From JBBQCW01 sp038319025 (lineage in GTDB: Bacteria; Actinomycetota; Thermoleophilia; Solirubrobacterales; Solirubrobacteraceae): a DNA stretch of 64,000 nt. The notes beneath the pieces are model-generated. The model was not told where the DNA came from, searched no databases, and saw only the letters and a program-made list of their open reading frames with translations. Each line of letters begins with the position of its first letter. The stretch's first letter is position 1. Location: contig JBBQCW010000004.1 in assembly GCA_038319025.1 (NCBI GenBank), positions 1 through 64,000 on the forward strand, given 5' to 3'. Positions 48,443-57,559 of this stretch are shown here, one piece after another. The translations under genes and the position numbers were made by a program.

Positions 48443-51328
48443 ATGTCCGTCCGATCCTTGCGCGCCGGAGTGCTCGTGCTCGTCCTCCTGGGGATGGGTG
48501 CGGTGCCGACGGTCGCGCAAGCCGCCACCTTCACCGTCACGACCGCGGCAGCCACCGGTCCGCCGTGCGTTGTCCTGTCCTGCACGAGCCTCGCATCCGC
48601 GATCAACGCCGCCAACGCCAACCCGGACGCCGACACGATCGAGTTCTCGATCGCCAGCGGTCAGCAGACAATTGTTGTCTTCGATCCGACGACTTGGCCC
48701 GCGATCACCCGGCCGGTGACGATCGACGGCACCACCCAGCCAGGGCATGTCGTCAATGGCCCACCGATCATCAAGATCATCGGCTGCTCGGACCCGGTCT
48801 GCACCCTCACCGGCACCCCAGCTCCAGGCGTCCACGTCGCCTCCGGTGGCGACGGTTCGGTGATCAAGGGCCTGATCGTTGCCCGATTCAACCAGGGCGG
48901 GATAGTGGTGGAGGCGCCGAACACGAGCGTCGTCGGCAACTACGTCGGCGTCGATTTCAACGGCGTCACACCGGGCATCGGCAACGCCGCCTCGGGTGGC
49001 ATCCGGGTGGCCGCATCCAACGTGACCGTGGGCGGTACGTCGGCCGCCGATCGCAACGTCATCTCCGACAACCACGACGCGTGTGGCGTCGATATCGAGG
49101 CGGGGGCCGGCAGCGTCCTGGAGGGCAACTACGTCGGCACCAGCAAGACCGGCCTCACCGGCCTGGCCAACGTCCAGACGTGCGGGGTGCGGATCGGAGG
49201 CACCGCCACGAACACCCTGATCGGCGGGACCGCGGGCGGCGCGGGGAACGTGATCTCCGGCAACGATGCCGACGGGGTGCAGATCACCGGCGGGACGGGC
49301 ACGACGCTGCAGGGCAACCGCATCGGCATCGGGCCCGACGACTCCACGGTCGTGGCCAATCGTCAGGCGGGCGTGCGCATCACCGGCGGAACCCAGACCA
49401 CCGTCGGGGGCTACACCGGCAGCTCCGCCTCCATCAACGTGATCTCCGGCAACGACCACACGGGGATCCACATCGTCGGCGCGTCGGCCGCGGTGCTGCA
49501 GAACTTCATCGGGCTTGACCGGTCCGGGACGGCGATCCGCGCCAACGGCGACGCAGGCGTGCGCGTCGAGGGCGGCGCCGGGGCGAACATCGCGACCAAC
49601 CTCGTTTCCGGCAACACAGGCCCGGGCCTCTGGCTTTCGGGCGGCGTGACCGGCGCCCTGGTGCAGAACAACGTCATCGGCCTGGGCACCAACGGTCCGC
49701 AGCGCAACACCGGCGACGGGGTGCTCCTGCAGGGCACGGGTGGCGGCAACCTCGTCGGGGGAACCGGCGCCCACGAGCTCAACGCCATCTCCGGCAACGA
49801 CGGCGCGGGCGTTCACCTGGACGGAGGCGCCGATCGGGTGGTGGCCAACTGGATCGGCCTGGACGCGGACGGGACGACGCCGGCCGGGAACGGCGTGGGC
49901 GTGCTCGTCACCGGCGAGGGCGGGACGGTCGGCGGCCCCGGCGCCGGCGCCGGCAACCTCATCTCCGGGAACAACGCCGAGGGCGTGCTCCTTACGTCCG
50001 GGGCCCACGGGGCCACGGTGCAGGGCAACCAGGTCGGCGGAGACGAGGCACACGGGTTCACCTCGCCCGGCGGGTTCACCGCCGCCAACCAGGGCACGCA
50101 GATCAAGGTGAGCGGCACCGCGGCGGGCAACCTGATCGGCGGCGCGGGCTCAGGGAACGACGTGATCGAGGTCAACGGGCTGACGGGCGCCATCAGGCTG
50201 AACGGCTCGGGGGCCGGGAACACCGTGCGCGCCAACCGCATACGGCTGAACGGGACGGCCGCGGGAATCGACGTGGGTCCGCTTGGCATCACCGCGGCGC
50301 TCACCCCAACCTTTACCTCGGTCCTCACCTCCGGGCCCCGCACGCAGCTGATCGGCACCTTCAACGGGGCGCCGTCCACCGTCTACTCGCTCGACATCTA
50401 CGGCGTGACGAACCCGTGCGACGACGACCATCGCGCCACCAGCCGCTATCTCGGAGTCGTCTCAGCGGCCACCGGACCCGACGGCAGCGGTGCCTTCAAC
50501 GCTCCGCTCGATGCGCTCCCCGCCGTGGGCGAACGCATCGTCGGCACGCTGACCGACCCGGCCGGGACGACCAACGAGCTGGGACCTTGCGCCGCGGCCG
50601 CGCAGGCTGCGCCGACGCTTGAGATCGCCGCATCCGATTACCACGCGGGCGATTCTGAGGGGGCAGTCCGCGTGACCGTCACGAGGACCGGTGGCGGGCT
50701 GGGCTCCGCCGGCGTCCATCTGCGCACGAGCGACGGGACGGCGCACGCCGGCACGGACTACACGGCCGTCGACGCGTACCTGACCGTCAACGCCGATCAG
50801 GCCTCGGCGACCTACGACATACCCGTGCGGCTGCTGGCGCCGCGGCTGCTGCAGGGCGAGGCCCGCCTCGCCGACCGTGCCTTCACGCTCACCGCCTCCG
50901 ATCCCAACGCCGCCGTCCTGGGCACCCGCAACAGCACCACGATCACCCTGTCTGACGACCGCCTTGATCCCATCGTCTCCACGCCGCCACCGGCGGCCAA
51001 GCGCCCCGTGGTGTCCATCAGCAGCCCCCACCGCAGCGTCCGCGCCAGCAGCCTGAAGAGCATCCGGGGCAAGGCCACCAGCAGCCCGACCAAGGTGCAG
51101 GTCGCCGTGATCCGCACGGGTGGCTGTCGGCGACTGGCGACCAGCGGGCGGCTGCGAAGCAGGCGCCGCAGCGGGTGTGCCCCGCTATGGCTGAAGGCGG
51201 CGGGCGGCGCGACGTGGACTTTGCGCCTGCGTCACCGGCTGCCGCGGGGGACCTACCGCGTGTACGCCCGTGCCACGAACTCGGCCGGCACGGGTGACGT
51301 CGTGCGCGTCACCGTCCGCGTGACGTAG
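48443..51328 (+). CDS. Large secreted beta-helix protein with Calx-beta domain, 961 aa
   Basis: Signal peptide at residues 1-28 (AGVLVLVLLGMGAVPTVAQA). A CSLREAI-like start (FTVTTAAATG, SCTSLASAINAANANPDADT) is followed by a right-handed parallel beta-helix. The helix has at least six recurring turns of the N-x-ISGN-x-GV kind, each about 60-70 residues apart (NVISGNDADGV, NVISGNDHTGI, NAISGNDGAGV, NLISGNNAEGV). Residues about 730-850 are a Calx-beta domain (AVRVTVTRTGGGLGSAGVHL, GTAHAGTDYTAV). The basic C-terminal module contains CRRLATSGRLRSRRRSGC. It is an extracellular adhesin or matrix protein. It overlaps the convergent GT4 gene by 20 bp. Confidence 0.88.
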   Translation: MSVRSLRAGVLVLVLLGMGAVPTVAQAATFTVTTAAATGPPCVVLSCTSLASAINAANANPDADTIEFSIASGQQTIVVFDPTTWPAITRPVTIDGTTQPGHVVNGPPIIKIIGCSDPVCTLTGTPAPGVHVASGGDGSVIKGLIVARFNQGGIVVEAPNTSVVGNYVGVDFNGVTPGIGNAASGGIRVAASNVTVGGTSAADRNVISDNHDACGVDIEAGAGSVLEGNYVGTSKTGLTGLANVQTCGVRIGGTATNTLIGGTAGGAGNVISGNDADGVQITGGTGTTLQGNRIGIGPDDSTVVANRQAGVRITGGTQTTVGGYTGSSASINVISGNDHTGIHIVGASAAVLQNFIGLDRSGTAIRANGDAGVRVEGGAGANIATNLVSGNTGPGLWLSGGVTGALVQNNVIGLGTNGPQRNTGDGVLLQGTGGGNLVGGTGAHELNAISGNDGAGVHLDGGADRVVANWIGLDADGTTPAGNGVGVLVTGEGGTVGGPGAGAGNLISGNNAEGVLLTSGAHGATVQGNQVGGDEAHGFTSPGGFTAANQGTQIKVSGTAAGNLIGGAGSGNDVIEVNGLTGAIRLNGSGAGNTVRANRIRLNGTAAGIDVGPLGITAALTPTFTSVLTSGPRTQLIGTFNGAPSTVYSLDIYGVTNPCDDDHRATSRYLGVVSAATGPDGSGAFNAPLDALPAVGERIVGTLTDPAGTTNELGPCAAAAQAAPTLEIAASDYHAGDSEGAVRVTVTRTGGGLGSAGVHLRTSDGTAHAGTDYTAVDAYLTVNADQASATYDIPVRLLAPRLLQGEARLADRAFTLTASDPNAAVLGTRNSTTITLSDDRLDPIVSTPPPAAKRPVVSISSPHRSVRASSLKSIRGKATSSPTKVQVAVIRTGGCRRLATSGRLRSRRRSGCAPLWLKAAGGATWTLRLRHRLPRGTYRVYARATNSAGTGDVVRVTVRVT

Positions 51329-52484
51329 CCGCAAACGCCTCGCGGTACAGCGCTGCGTACTCGGCTGCGTTGCGTTCCCAGCTGAAGCGGGCGGCTTGTT
51401 CGGTCCCGAGCGCGATCAGCTCGGCGCGGCGGGCGGGATCGTCGAGTAGGTGGGCGATCGCGGCGGCGATCGCGGCCGTGTCGCGCGGTGGGAAATACTC
51501 GGCGGCATCGCCGGCCACCTCCGGAAGTGAGGCCGCAGAGGAACAGGCCACGGGTATGCCCCGCGCCATCGCCTCCAACGGCGGGAGGCCGAAACCCTCG
51601 TGGAGCGATGGGTGTACGAGCAGGGTCGCTGCGGCGTACAGGTCCTCGACGCGTTCGTCGCTGACGAACCCGTCAGCGCTCGGCCAGCGCACGTGGTCGG
51701 CGATCCCCAGGCGCGCGGCGTGCTGCTCCCAGCCTGCCCCTTCGAACACCGGCGGGCCGACGTGCACGAGGATTGCGCCGCGCTGCGGGCCGACCTGCGC
51801 AAAGGCTTCCAGCAGCCGTTCCACGTTCTTGTGGGCGAAGCCGACCCCTAGGGAGAGCACGACGGGAGCGTTCGCCAGTTCCAGTTCTTGGCGTACGCGG
51901 GCTGCGTCGCCCTGACGCACGGGCATGCCCGGCCCGTTGTGGATCACCTGGACCTTGTCCGCGGGCAGCCCGATCGTGGCGACGAGATCTTCGGCGGTGT
52001 AACGCGACGGGGTGCCGACCGCGGTCGCGCGGCGAGCCGCAAGCGGCGTGATGGCTTTCAGCAGCGGCCGGGCCAGCCCAGGATGGGTCTCGGGTACGTG
52101 CCAGAAGAGCAGGTCGTGCACGGACAGCACGTGCGGGATGCCGACCACCAGCGGCCCCAGATTGGCCAGGCTGTGCAGCACCTGGATGCCGTCACGTCGT
52201 GCCCTTATCGGGAGCCACGTCATCTCAGAGGCGACGCGCACCGGCCGGCGATACCCATCCGGGCCAGGCGCCTCGACGAGGCGCACGTCGTCCGCCCACG
52301 GCTGGGTGTCGCGTAGGTGCGCGATCGCCTCGCGTGTGGCGTACAACGTGACGTCCAAGTCCGGTGCCGCCTTGCGCAGTGCTCCAGGCAGCTCGAGCGC
52401 CCAACCGCCCATGCCGCTGCGTGCCGGCGTGAGGAAGAGGGCGTTGAGGCCGACGCGGCGCAGGGAGCCCGACCGGGCGCTCAC
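51309..52484 (-). CDS. Glycosyltransferase family 4, 391 aa
   Basis: GT-B enzyme acting in the cytoplasm on nucleotide sugars. Features include TPARSGMGGWALELPGALRK, VPHVLSVHDLLFWHVPETHP, VGTPSRYTAEDLV, VVLSLGVGFAHKNVERLLEA and the donor-binding HPSLHEGFGLPPLEAMARGI followed by PVACSSAASLPEVAGDAAEY. This is the EX7E region of the mannosyl/glucosyltransferase family. It begins at GTG 52484, 4 bp into the FkbM methyltransferase gene. It is the last gene in the minus-strand surface-polysaccharide run. Confidence 0.92.
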   Translation of the reverse strand: MSARSGSLRRVGLNALFLTPARSGMGGWALELPGALRKAAPDLDVTLYATREAIAHLRDTQPWADDVRLVEAPGPDGYRRPVRVASEMTWLPIRARRDGIQVLHSLANLGPLVVGIPHVLSVHDLLFWHVPETHPGLARPLLKAITPLAARRATAVGTPSRYTAEDLVATIGLPADKVQVIHNGPGMPVRQGDAARVRQELELANAPVVLSLGVGFAHKNVERLLEAFAQVGPQRGAILVHVGPPVFEGAGWEQHAARLGIADHVRWPSADGFVSDERVEDLYAAATLLVHPSLHEGFGLPPLEAMARGIPVACSSAASLPEVAGDAAEYFPPRDTAAIAAAIAHLLDDPARRAELIALGTEQAARFSWERNAAEYAALYREAFAATSRGR

Positions 52485-53329
52485 GGCGCGCGCCAGGCCC
52501 AGGCGATGCCGTGCTCGTCGGGCATGTGGCGGGCGGTGTATTCGGTGAATCCCGCCGCGCGCATAAGCCGCTCTGCATCGCCGTGCGGGTCACCCGTCGG
52601 GGCGCCCGTCGGGTGGTATTCGAGCAGGACGGCACCGGCCACGAGCGCCAGTCGCGGGTCGGCGAGCAGCGGCCACTCCGAGCCCTCGATGTCGATCTTC
52701 ACGACATCCGCATCGGCCATCAGCGGCAGTACATCCACCGTCGGGACCGTGCGGATGTCAGGTCCTGCATGGTCGACGACATGGCTCTGGGCACCTTGCC
52801 CACCGGCAAAGTGCGCGGAACCCGGCTGAGTCCCCGCGCATGCCTCGATCAACTGCCACGTGGCGGCTGCGCCGTTGGCCGCGATGGCCCTGGCGCAGAC
52901 GGCCGCATTGTCAGGGTCAGGTTCGAGCGCCGTGATCTGGGCACCCGGCCAGCGGCTCACGCACAGCACTCCGAACAGGCCCACGTTCGCGCCGAGGTCC
53001 ACGGCGCGCAGTGGGCGTTCGGCGGCGGCACCATCGAGGCGGCGGGCCACCGCGTCCGGCGGGTCGTAGAAGCCCCACCAGAACAGCTCGTCGAGAACGA
53101 TCACGTCAGGGACGTCGTGGCGCAGGACGACCGTGGCGCTGTCATCACGCAGGCGGTAGGCGTAGATGCCAGGTCGGGCGAGCATTTCCGAGACGGCAAA
53201 GCGCACGCGATCGCGGACGAGCACGGCCCGGGTCGCCTGGTAAGCACGCATGGTCAGCGGCAGCGACGACATCCAAGTCGCGGCCCGCGTGCCCTGCAAC
53301 TTGTTCACGTGGCGCAGAAGATCGGGCAC
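52481..53329 (-). CDS. FkbM-family methyltransferase, 282 aa
   Basis: SAM-dependent O-methyltransferase. The motif I region is RAVDLGANVGLFGVLCVSRW, motif II ITALEPDPDNAAVCARAIAA, and VDVLPLMADADVVKIDIEGS with EWPLLADP is the FkbM signature. GTG 53329 is preferred because GGGAGG lies eight bases upstream; a longer frame reaches 53572, but it overlaps the acyltransferase gene. Its stop overlaps the GT4 start. In this cluster it probably methylates a sugar of the surface polymer. Confidence 0.9.
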   Translation of the reverse strand: MPDLLRHVNKLQGTRAATWMSSLPLTMRAYQATRAVLVRDRVRFAVSEMLARPGIYAYRLRDDSATVVLRHDVPDVIVLDELFWWGFYDPPDAVARRLDGAAAERPLRAVDLGANVGLFGVLCVSRWPGAQITALEPDPDNAAVCARAIAANGAAATWQLIEACAGTQPGSAHFAGGQGAQSHVVDHAGPDIRTVPTVDVLPLMADADVVKIDIEGSEWPLLADPRLALVAGAVLLEYHPTGAPTGDPHGDAERLMRAAGFTEYTARHMPDEHGIAWAWRAP

Positions 53330-53357
53330 GTTCGCATCCTCCCACGGGTTCCGGCAG

Positions 53358-54116
53358 TCAGGCCGCGAGCGGAGGCACTTCGCGGTCGCGACGTTCCGTC
53401 GCCGCGTATGCGCGGCCCAGTCGTACGTGCACGACCTCGTAACCGAGGCGACGCTGGAAGTAGCGCAGCCCGTCGTCGAGCACCAGCCCCGCACCACCGT
53501 TGACCAGGAGTCGGCGGACGCCGGACGCGGCCAGGAACGAGACGATCTCGGTATGCAGGAGGTACCGGGCAAGGTGGCTGCGACTCTTGAGGGCGTTGAG
53601 CATCGCCCACTCGCCGTCCAGGCTTACGATGGCCAGCGCCAGCGTCCGCCCGCGGGCATCGAACGCCCCCCACCACGCGTCGCCGGGGTGGGAGATGAGC
53701 TCCACCGGGACGCCAAGCAGAGCGCACTCATCGCCGATGCGCAGCGGCCGACATGTGACCCCTGCCTCCCGGGCACGCCGGATGTTCGTGCGTACCGCCT
53801 GCCGCCGGCGACCGCGCAGGTAGTCCTCCACCGTCGGCGGGATCGGGAGGACCGTCTGCGCGAGGCGGTTGACCGGCACGCCGTAGCGGCGGGACCGTAG
53901 ATAGTCGGCGATGGCGCGGCCGCCCGGTGAGGTACTCGGGGTCAGAGTCAGGTGGGGCAGCCGGGCCAGAACGAGGGCCAGCGACCAGGCGCCGCGGGCA
54001 CCGGAGCGCCGTCCCCGGGGCTCAGCAGGCCTACCTCGACGGCGGAGCCGGCGGACGAAGCCGTTGGCGGCGTCGAAAGTTTCGTCGCGGTAGGCGACGT
54101 GGGGACCCCCGGCCAT
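53358..54116 (-). CDS. GNAT/FemAB-like acyltransferase, 252 aa
   Basis: The middle contains the segment VEDYLRGRRRQAVRTNIRRA followed by REAG, a pattern seen in FemAB/BioF2-like GNAT proteins. Later strands (LALAIVSLDGEWAMLNALKS, then RYLLHTEIVSFLAASGVRRL) give the second lobe. Typical acetyl-CoA motif A is weak, so the acyl donor is uncertain. ATG 54116 is used; the frame reaches 54191 without family sequence. It lies between the flippase and the FkbM gene in the polysaccharide cluster and may acylate a sugar or amino-sugar. Confidence 0.7.
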   Translation of the reverse strand: MAGGPHVAYRDETFDAANGFVRRLRRRGRPAEPRGRRSGARGAWSLALVLARLPHLTLTPSTSPGGRAIADYLRSRRYGVPVNRLAQTVLPIPPTVEDYLRGRRRQAVRTNIRRAREAGVTCRPLRIGDECALLGVPVELISHPGDAWWGAFDARGRTLALAIVSLDGEWAMLNALKSRSHLARYLLHTEIVSFLAASGVRRLLVNGGAGLVLDDGLRYFQRRLGYEVVHVRLGRAYAATERRDREVPPLAA

Positions 54117-54159
54117 GCGCGACGCGAGCGTAGGTGCCGCAGCGGACGGCAGAGGTCCG

Positions 54160-55500
54160 TCAGGCCGGCGCCCCCGCCGGGCGCGACACACGCAGGTACA
54201 CCTCGCAACCCACCAGAACCAGGGCGGCGGTCACGATCTGGACGGTGACGATGTCCGGCCCCGATTCGTGGAACGCGATGAACAGCAACTGTTGTAGACC
54301 GGCGAACCCCAGCATCATCCAGGCGATTCCGCTGCGGCCCAGGGCGAGCAGGTGGTTCAGGTAGACGAGGCTCAGCGCGTACAGCGCCATGGCGATCCCC
54401 AACGGTCCCAACCACGGCGCCGCGCCGTCGTAGGCCGATCCAAAGCCGATGTGCAGCAGCTGTTCGGGGATCAGGAACAGCGCGGCCACGCAGGGCGTCG
54501 CGATCACCGCCACCGCCACCAAGCCGATAGCGAGGCTGGAGCGCTGTCCCTCGTGGCCGCCGAGTTTGACCACGCGGGTGAACAGCACGGTGTTCAGCCC
54601 GATGGGAATGAGCAGCAGAACACTTGTGGCCACGGAGGCGGCCGCGTAAAGGCCGGCGGTGCTGGGCCCCAGGCTGCCACGTGCCCAGATCAGGTCGGCG
54701 TTCAGCAGGATCGTGTTGGCTCCGAGGGCGATCGCGGCACCGAAGGCGTATCGCCCGATGATGCGCCTTGGCGGCAGCGGCTGCCCGCGGGTGCCGGCCA
54801 GCATCGGGCGCAGTACGTAGAACATCACGCTGACACTCAGGAGCGTGGCAGCCGCGAACCCGAGCGTCACGGCTGAGGCCCCGAACCCCAGCGCCGCCAG
54901 ACCCACCCCCGCGATCAACTTCAACGTCGACTGCAGGGCCTGCGTCCAACTCAGTACGCCGAAGCGGTCGGTGGCCTGGAGGGCGCCGCCGGCGATGGGG
55001 CTGGGGATCTGGACCAGGAACGCGATGATCACCGCGATGACGGGCAGCGGACGATCGATGTGGAGGATGGCGATCAGCGGGTAGAAGAGCACCGTCGCGA
55101 CGAGTACGGCGGCGAGACCCGCGCGCAGCACCGTGCGCAGACTGGAGCGCAGCACGAGACCGGCTCCGTGCTCATCGCCCTGGGTGAGCAGCGCCGCCAT
55201 CTCCCGGGTCACGGTTGCCTGGATCGCCACCAGCGGCACCGTCGCCACCAGGAACACGGCGAACATCGTGGTCAGCAGCGAGTACTCATCGCGGCCCATG
55301 AGTCGCGCGGTGGCGAAGTGGAAGATGACGTTGAAGCCGTTGGCCAGCAGGGCGACGGCGGACACCATGGCGCCTGAGCGCAGCAGTCCGCGCACCCCCG
55401 CTTGGGGGTTCTCGAAGCTGAGGACCGGGCCGACCGGGGCGTCTGCCGGAAGGACGACGTCGACGTTCTCCGGGTCCGCGGGCGCACTCGGCACGGTCAT
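54160..55500 (-). CDS. Polysaccharide flippase-like membrane protein (Wzx/MATE fold), 446 aa
   Basis: Twelve or so hydrophobic segments follow a 40-residue cytoplasmic N-terminus. Family features are a long first pair of helices (SAVALLANGFNVIFHFATAR, then LMGRDEYSLLTTMFAVFLVA), an early Q-x-T-V-TREMA segment, and a mid helix LQSTLKLIAGVGLAALGFGA. It fits the polysaccharide-biosynthesis flippases that move lipid-linked sugars to the outside. It starts 46 bp after the O-methyltransferase gene and lies centrally among the glycosyltransferases, supporting that role. Substrate unknown. Confidence 0.87.
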   Translation of the reverse strand: MTVPSAPADPENVDVVLPADAPVGPVLSFENPQAGVRGLLRSGAMVSAVALLANGFNVIFHFATARLMGRDEYSLLTTMFAVFLVATVPLVAIQATVTREMAALLTQGDEHGAGLVLRSSLRTVLRAGLAAVLVATVLFYPLIAILHIDRPLPVIAVIIAFLVQIPSPIAGGALQATDRFGVLSWTQALQSTLKLIAGVGLAALGFGASAVTLGFAAATLLSVSVMFYVLRPMLAGTRGQPLPPRRIIGRYAFGAAIALGANTILLNADLIWARGSLGPSTAGLYAAASVATSVLLLIPIGLNTVLFTRVVKLGGHEGQRSSLAIGLVAVAVIATPCVAALFLIPEQLLHIGFGSAYDGAAPWLGPLGIAMALYALSLVYLNHLLALGRSGIAWMMLGFAGLQQLLFIAFHESGPDIVTVQIVTAALVLVGCEVYLRVSRPAGAPA

Positions 55501-55546
55501 GCGACGCCGACCCTAGCGTCCGTCTCGGCCACCGCGAGGAGCCTGT

Positions 55547-56524
55547 TCATCGCAAACCGTACGAGCTGTGGGAGAGCACGCCGACGGGCTCGACATGCCC
55601 GCCGGCCTTCTGGGCCAGGCTGCCCACGCGGGCGGCGTCCGGCGTGCTGGGACCGTCTCGCTGAAAAGCCAGGAGCAGGTGCTCCGCGCCGAAAAAGTCC
55701 GTCGCGGCAACGGCGTCCTGGAGCTCCGCGTTCGTCTCGCTCAACCCCCACAGGGAGACGAACAGGTCGGCCTTCACGTCGACCGAGAGGCCCAAGGTGG
55801 CAGGGACGATGCTGACAACGCCAGGCGTCGGGCGCTGGCCGGGAGCGGTCACGAGTTGCACTTGGTCCTCACCCAGCACCGTCGACAGGTACGTCCACTG
55901 GAGCGCGGCCATCAGTGGCAGATCGACGATCACGTGCGCCGGCGGGTCGGCCGTCGCCGTGCGGCGCAGTGTGCGGGCAAAGCCGCCGAACCCGCCCCCC
56001 CATTCGACGATCACCGGCGCATCACCCGCGGGTCGACCGGCCACGGCGGCGAACCGCTCAAGGTGGAACAGGTGGTGGATCGCCGTATGTGAGGTCGGCG
56101 GCTCGGACTTGGACAGGGCTGGGTCGCCGGTCGGATCCTCGGCGAGCAGGAGGGCCAGCCGCTCCGGATCAAACTGCCCGCGCAGCCAAGCCAACTCACG
56201 GCGCTGGAGCCGCGCACCGCGGACGAGCATCGTCTCCAACAAGAGCGGCTCCCGCAGGAACGCCGCGGGCGGTACCGGGAGCAATCGGCGGGCCAGTGCT
56301 CGCTCGTAGTCCGCCCACAGGGGGGTGACGCCGGGGGATGGGCCGCACGCAAGGAGTTGGGCGTGTACCTCGGCGGTGCGCGCTGCGAGGCGGATCCAGT
56401 CGGCGCGTTGCTGAGGGTGGGCGGCGCTGAGGCGCTTCGTGGCGCCGCGTCGACGAAGGCGTTGAGCACGGTCGACGGCTACGCGGCGCGCCCTGAGCGC
56501 AGCTTGCAACGGGGTTGATGTCAT
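55547..56524 (-). CDS. Putative sugar O-methyltransferase, 325 aa
   Basis: The centre reads PVIVEWGGGFGGFARTLRRT and HVIVDLPLMAALQWTYLSTV, followed by a late FVSLWGLSETNAELQDAV. This arrangement is that of the putative sugar O-methyltransferase family found in capsule and lipopolysaccharide clusters. The N-terminal 100 residues are Arg/Ala-rich helices. ATG 56524 overlaps the upstream GT2 stop by 4 bp; the frame extends to 56614 without family sequence. It probably caps or decorates a glycan made by the neighbours. Confidence 0.75.
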   Translation of the reverse strand: MTSTPLQAALRARRVAVDRAQRLRRRGATKRLSAAHPQQRADWIRLAARTAEVHAQLLACGPSPGVTPLWADYERALARRLLPVPPAAFLREPLLLETMLVRGARLQRRELAWLRGQFDPERLALLLAEDPTGDPALSKSEPPTSHTAIHHLFHLERFAAVAGRPAGDAPVIVEWGGGFGGFARTLRRTATADPPAHVIVDLPLMAALQWTYLSTVLGEDQVQLVTAPGQRPTPGVVSIVPATLGLSVDVKADLFVSLWGLSETNAELQDAVAATDFFGAEHLLLAFQRDGPSTPDAARVGSLAQKAGGHVEPVGVLSHSSYGLR

Positions 56525-57501
56525 GGCGCGGGAGTGCGCTTGGCGACGAGGGCCAGGCGCTCGCCCACGTAGGTGAGGACGGTGATCAGCGAGAGCAGCG
56601 GGTACAGCGCCCAAGCGGGGTCAGGATGCCGACGGTACCCGCGCAACGCCAGCAGCGATGGGCCGATTATTGACGCGGAGAACGCCGCCTGCAACCCCAA
56701 CCGCGCGACCGGGGGGCGGTAGCCGCGGCGCTGCACCGGCACTCCGCTCAGGCTGCGCCGGGCGCGCCGGCGGGCCTTACGTGTATAGGACCGCAGGGTC
56801 GGCGCATAGTGGTGCACGATCCCTTGGTCCACGCGGGCGAACCGCCACCCCGCGGCGGCGAGGTCACCGGCCACGTCGGAGTGCACGAAGCTCGGCTCGA
56901 ATCCGGTCTGCAGGAGCGCGTCGCGGCGTACCAGGAAGCCGTTGGAACCCATCGGCGGCGGTCGGTCGGGATCCACCCTTACGAGCAGCACGTCGCCGAT
57001 GGTCTCCTGGGCGAGGATCGGCATGCCGGTCCAGCGGCCCAGGTGAACGGCCCAGCGGTCACCCCAGCCGAGCTCGATGGCCATCGGGTCCGTGCCCCCG
57101 ATCAGCGCGCAGACGCGGGTTACCGGCGGGTCCGTTGCGCGCCAGGCATGGTGCAGCGAGTCGGCGGCCACGACGTCGTCGGCGAGGTCGATCCCAGCCA
57201 CCAGGCGCGACAGCCAGTCACGCCCCGGCAGTTCGTTGTCGGCATCCAGGAACAGGACCAGATCGCCCGTGGCAGCACGGGTTCCGAGCGCCCGCGCGGC
57301 TTCCTCGTGGCCGTCCGGATTGTCCAGAATGTGCGCACCGTGCTTCTGGGCGATGGCAATAGTGGCGTCGGTCGAGCCGCCGTCCACGATCAGCAAGTCG
57401 ATCGCGCCTTCGTAGTCCTGTGCGGCCAGCGACGCGAGCGCGGCCGGTAGGGCGGCGGCGGAGTTGAACGTCGGCAGCAGGACGGTGACCGACGGGGGCA
57501 T
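56521..57501 (-). CDS. Glycosyltransferase family 2, 326 aa
   Basis: GT-A domain: VTVLLPTFNSAAALPAALAS, LLIVDGGSTDATIAIAQKHG, VLFLDADNELPGRDWLSRL. The acceptor half contains GSNGFLVRRDALLQTGFEPS and FVHSDVAGDL, and the C-terminus has one or two hydrophobic segments (LALRGYRRHP, LYPLLSLITVLTYVG) that may attach it to the membrane. ATG 57501 is used; the frame runs to 57744 but begins with no family sequence. It is divergent from the GT4 gene at 57560 (58 bp) and overlaps the methyltransferase start. Confidence 0.9.
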   Translation of the reverse strand: MPPSVTVLLPTFNSAAALPAALASLAAQDYEGAIDLLIVDGGSTDATIAIAQKHGAHILDNPDGHEEAARALGTRAATGDLVLFLDADNELPGRDWLSRLVAGIDLADDVVAADSLHHAWRATDPPVTRVCALIGGTDPMAIELGWGDRWAVHLGRWTGMPILAQETIGDVLLVRVDPDRPPPMGSNGFLVRRDALLQTGFEPSFVHSDVAGDLAAAGWRFARVDQGIVHHYAPTLRSYTRKARRRARRSLSGVPVQRRGYRPPVARLGLQAAFSASIIGPSLLALRGYRRHPDPAWALYPLLSLITVLTYVGERLALVAKRTPAP

Positions 57502-57559
57502 CGTGGCCAACCGTAGTCGAGCGGTCGGGCGACCGCGCAACGCGGATACCCTGTCCCAC

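Noticed and set aside
48428..50053. Long minus-strand open frame (541 aa) opposite the beta-helix gene
   Set aside because: The opposite strand encodes a signal peptide and ordered beta-helix repeats. The shadow frame only mirrors that repeat composition.
53330..53572. Longer start for the FkbM methyltransferase
   Set aside because: The extension would overlap the acyltransferase gene by over 200 bp, while GTG 53329 has a strong ribosome-binding site.
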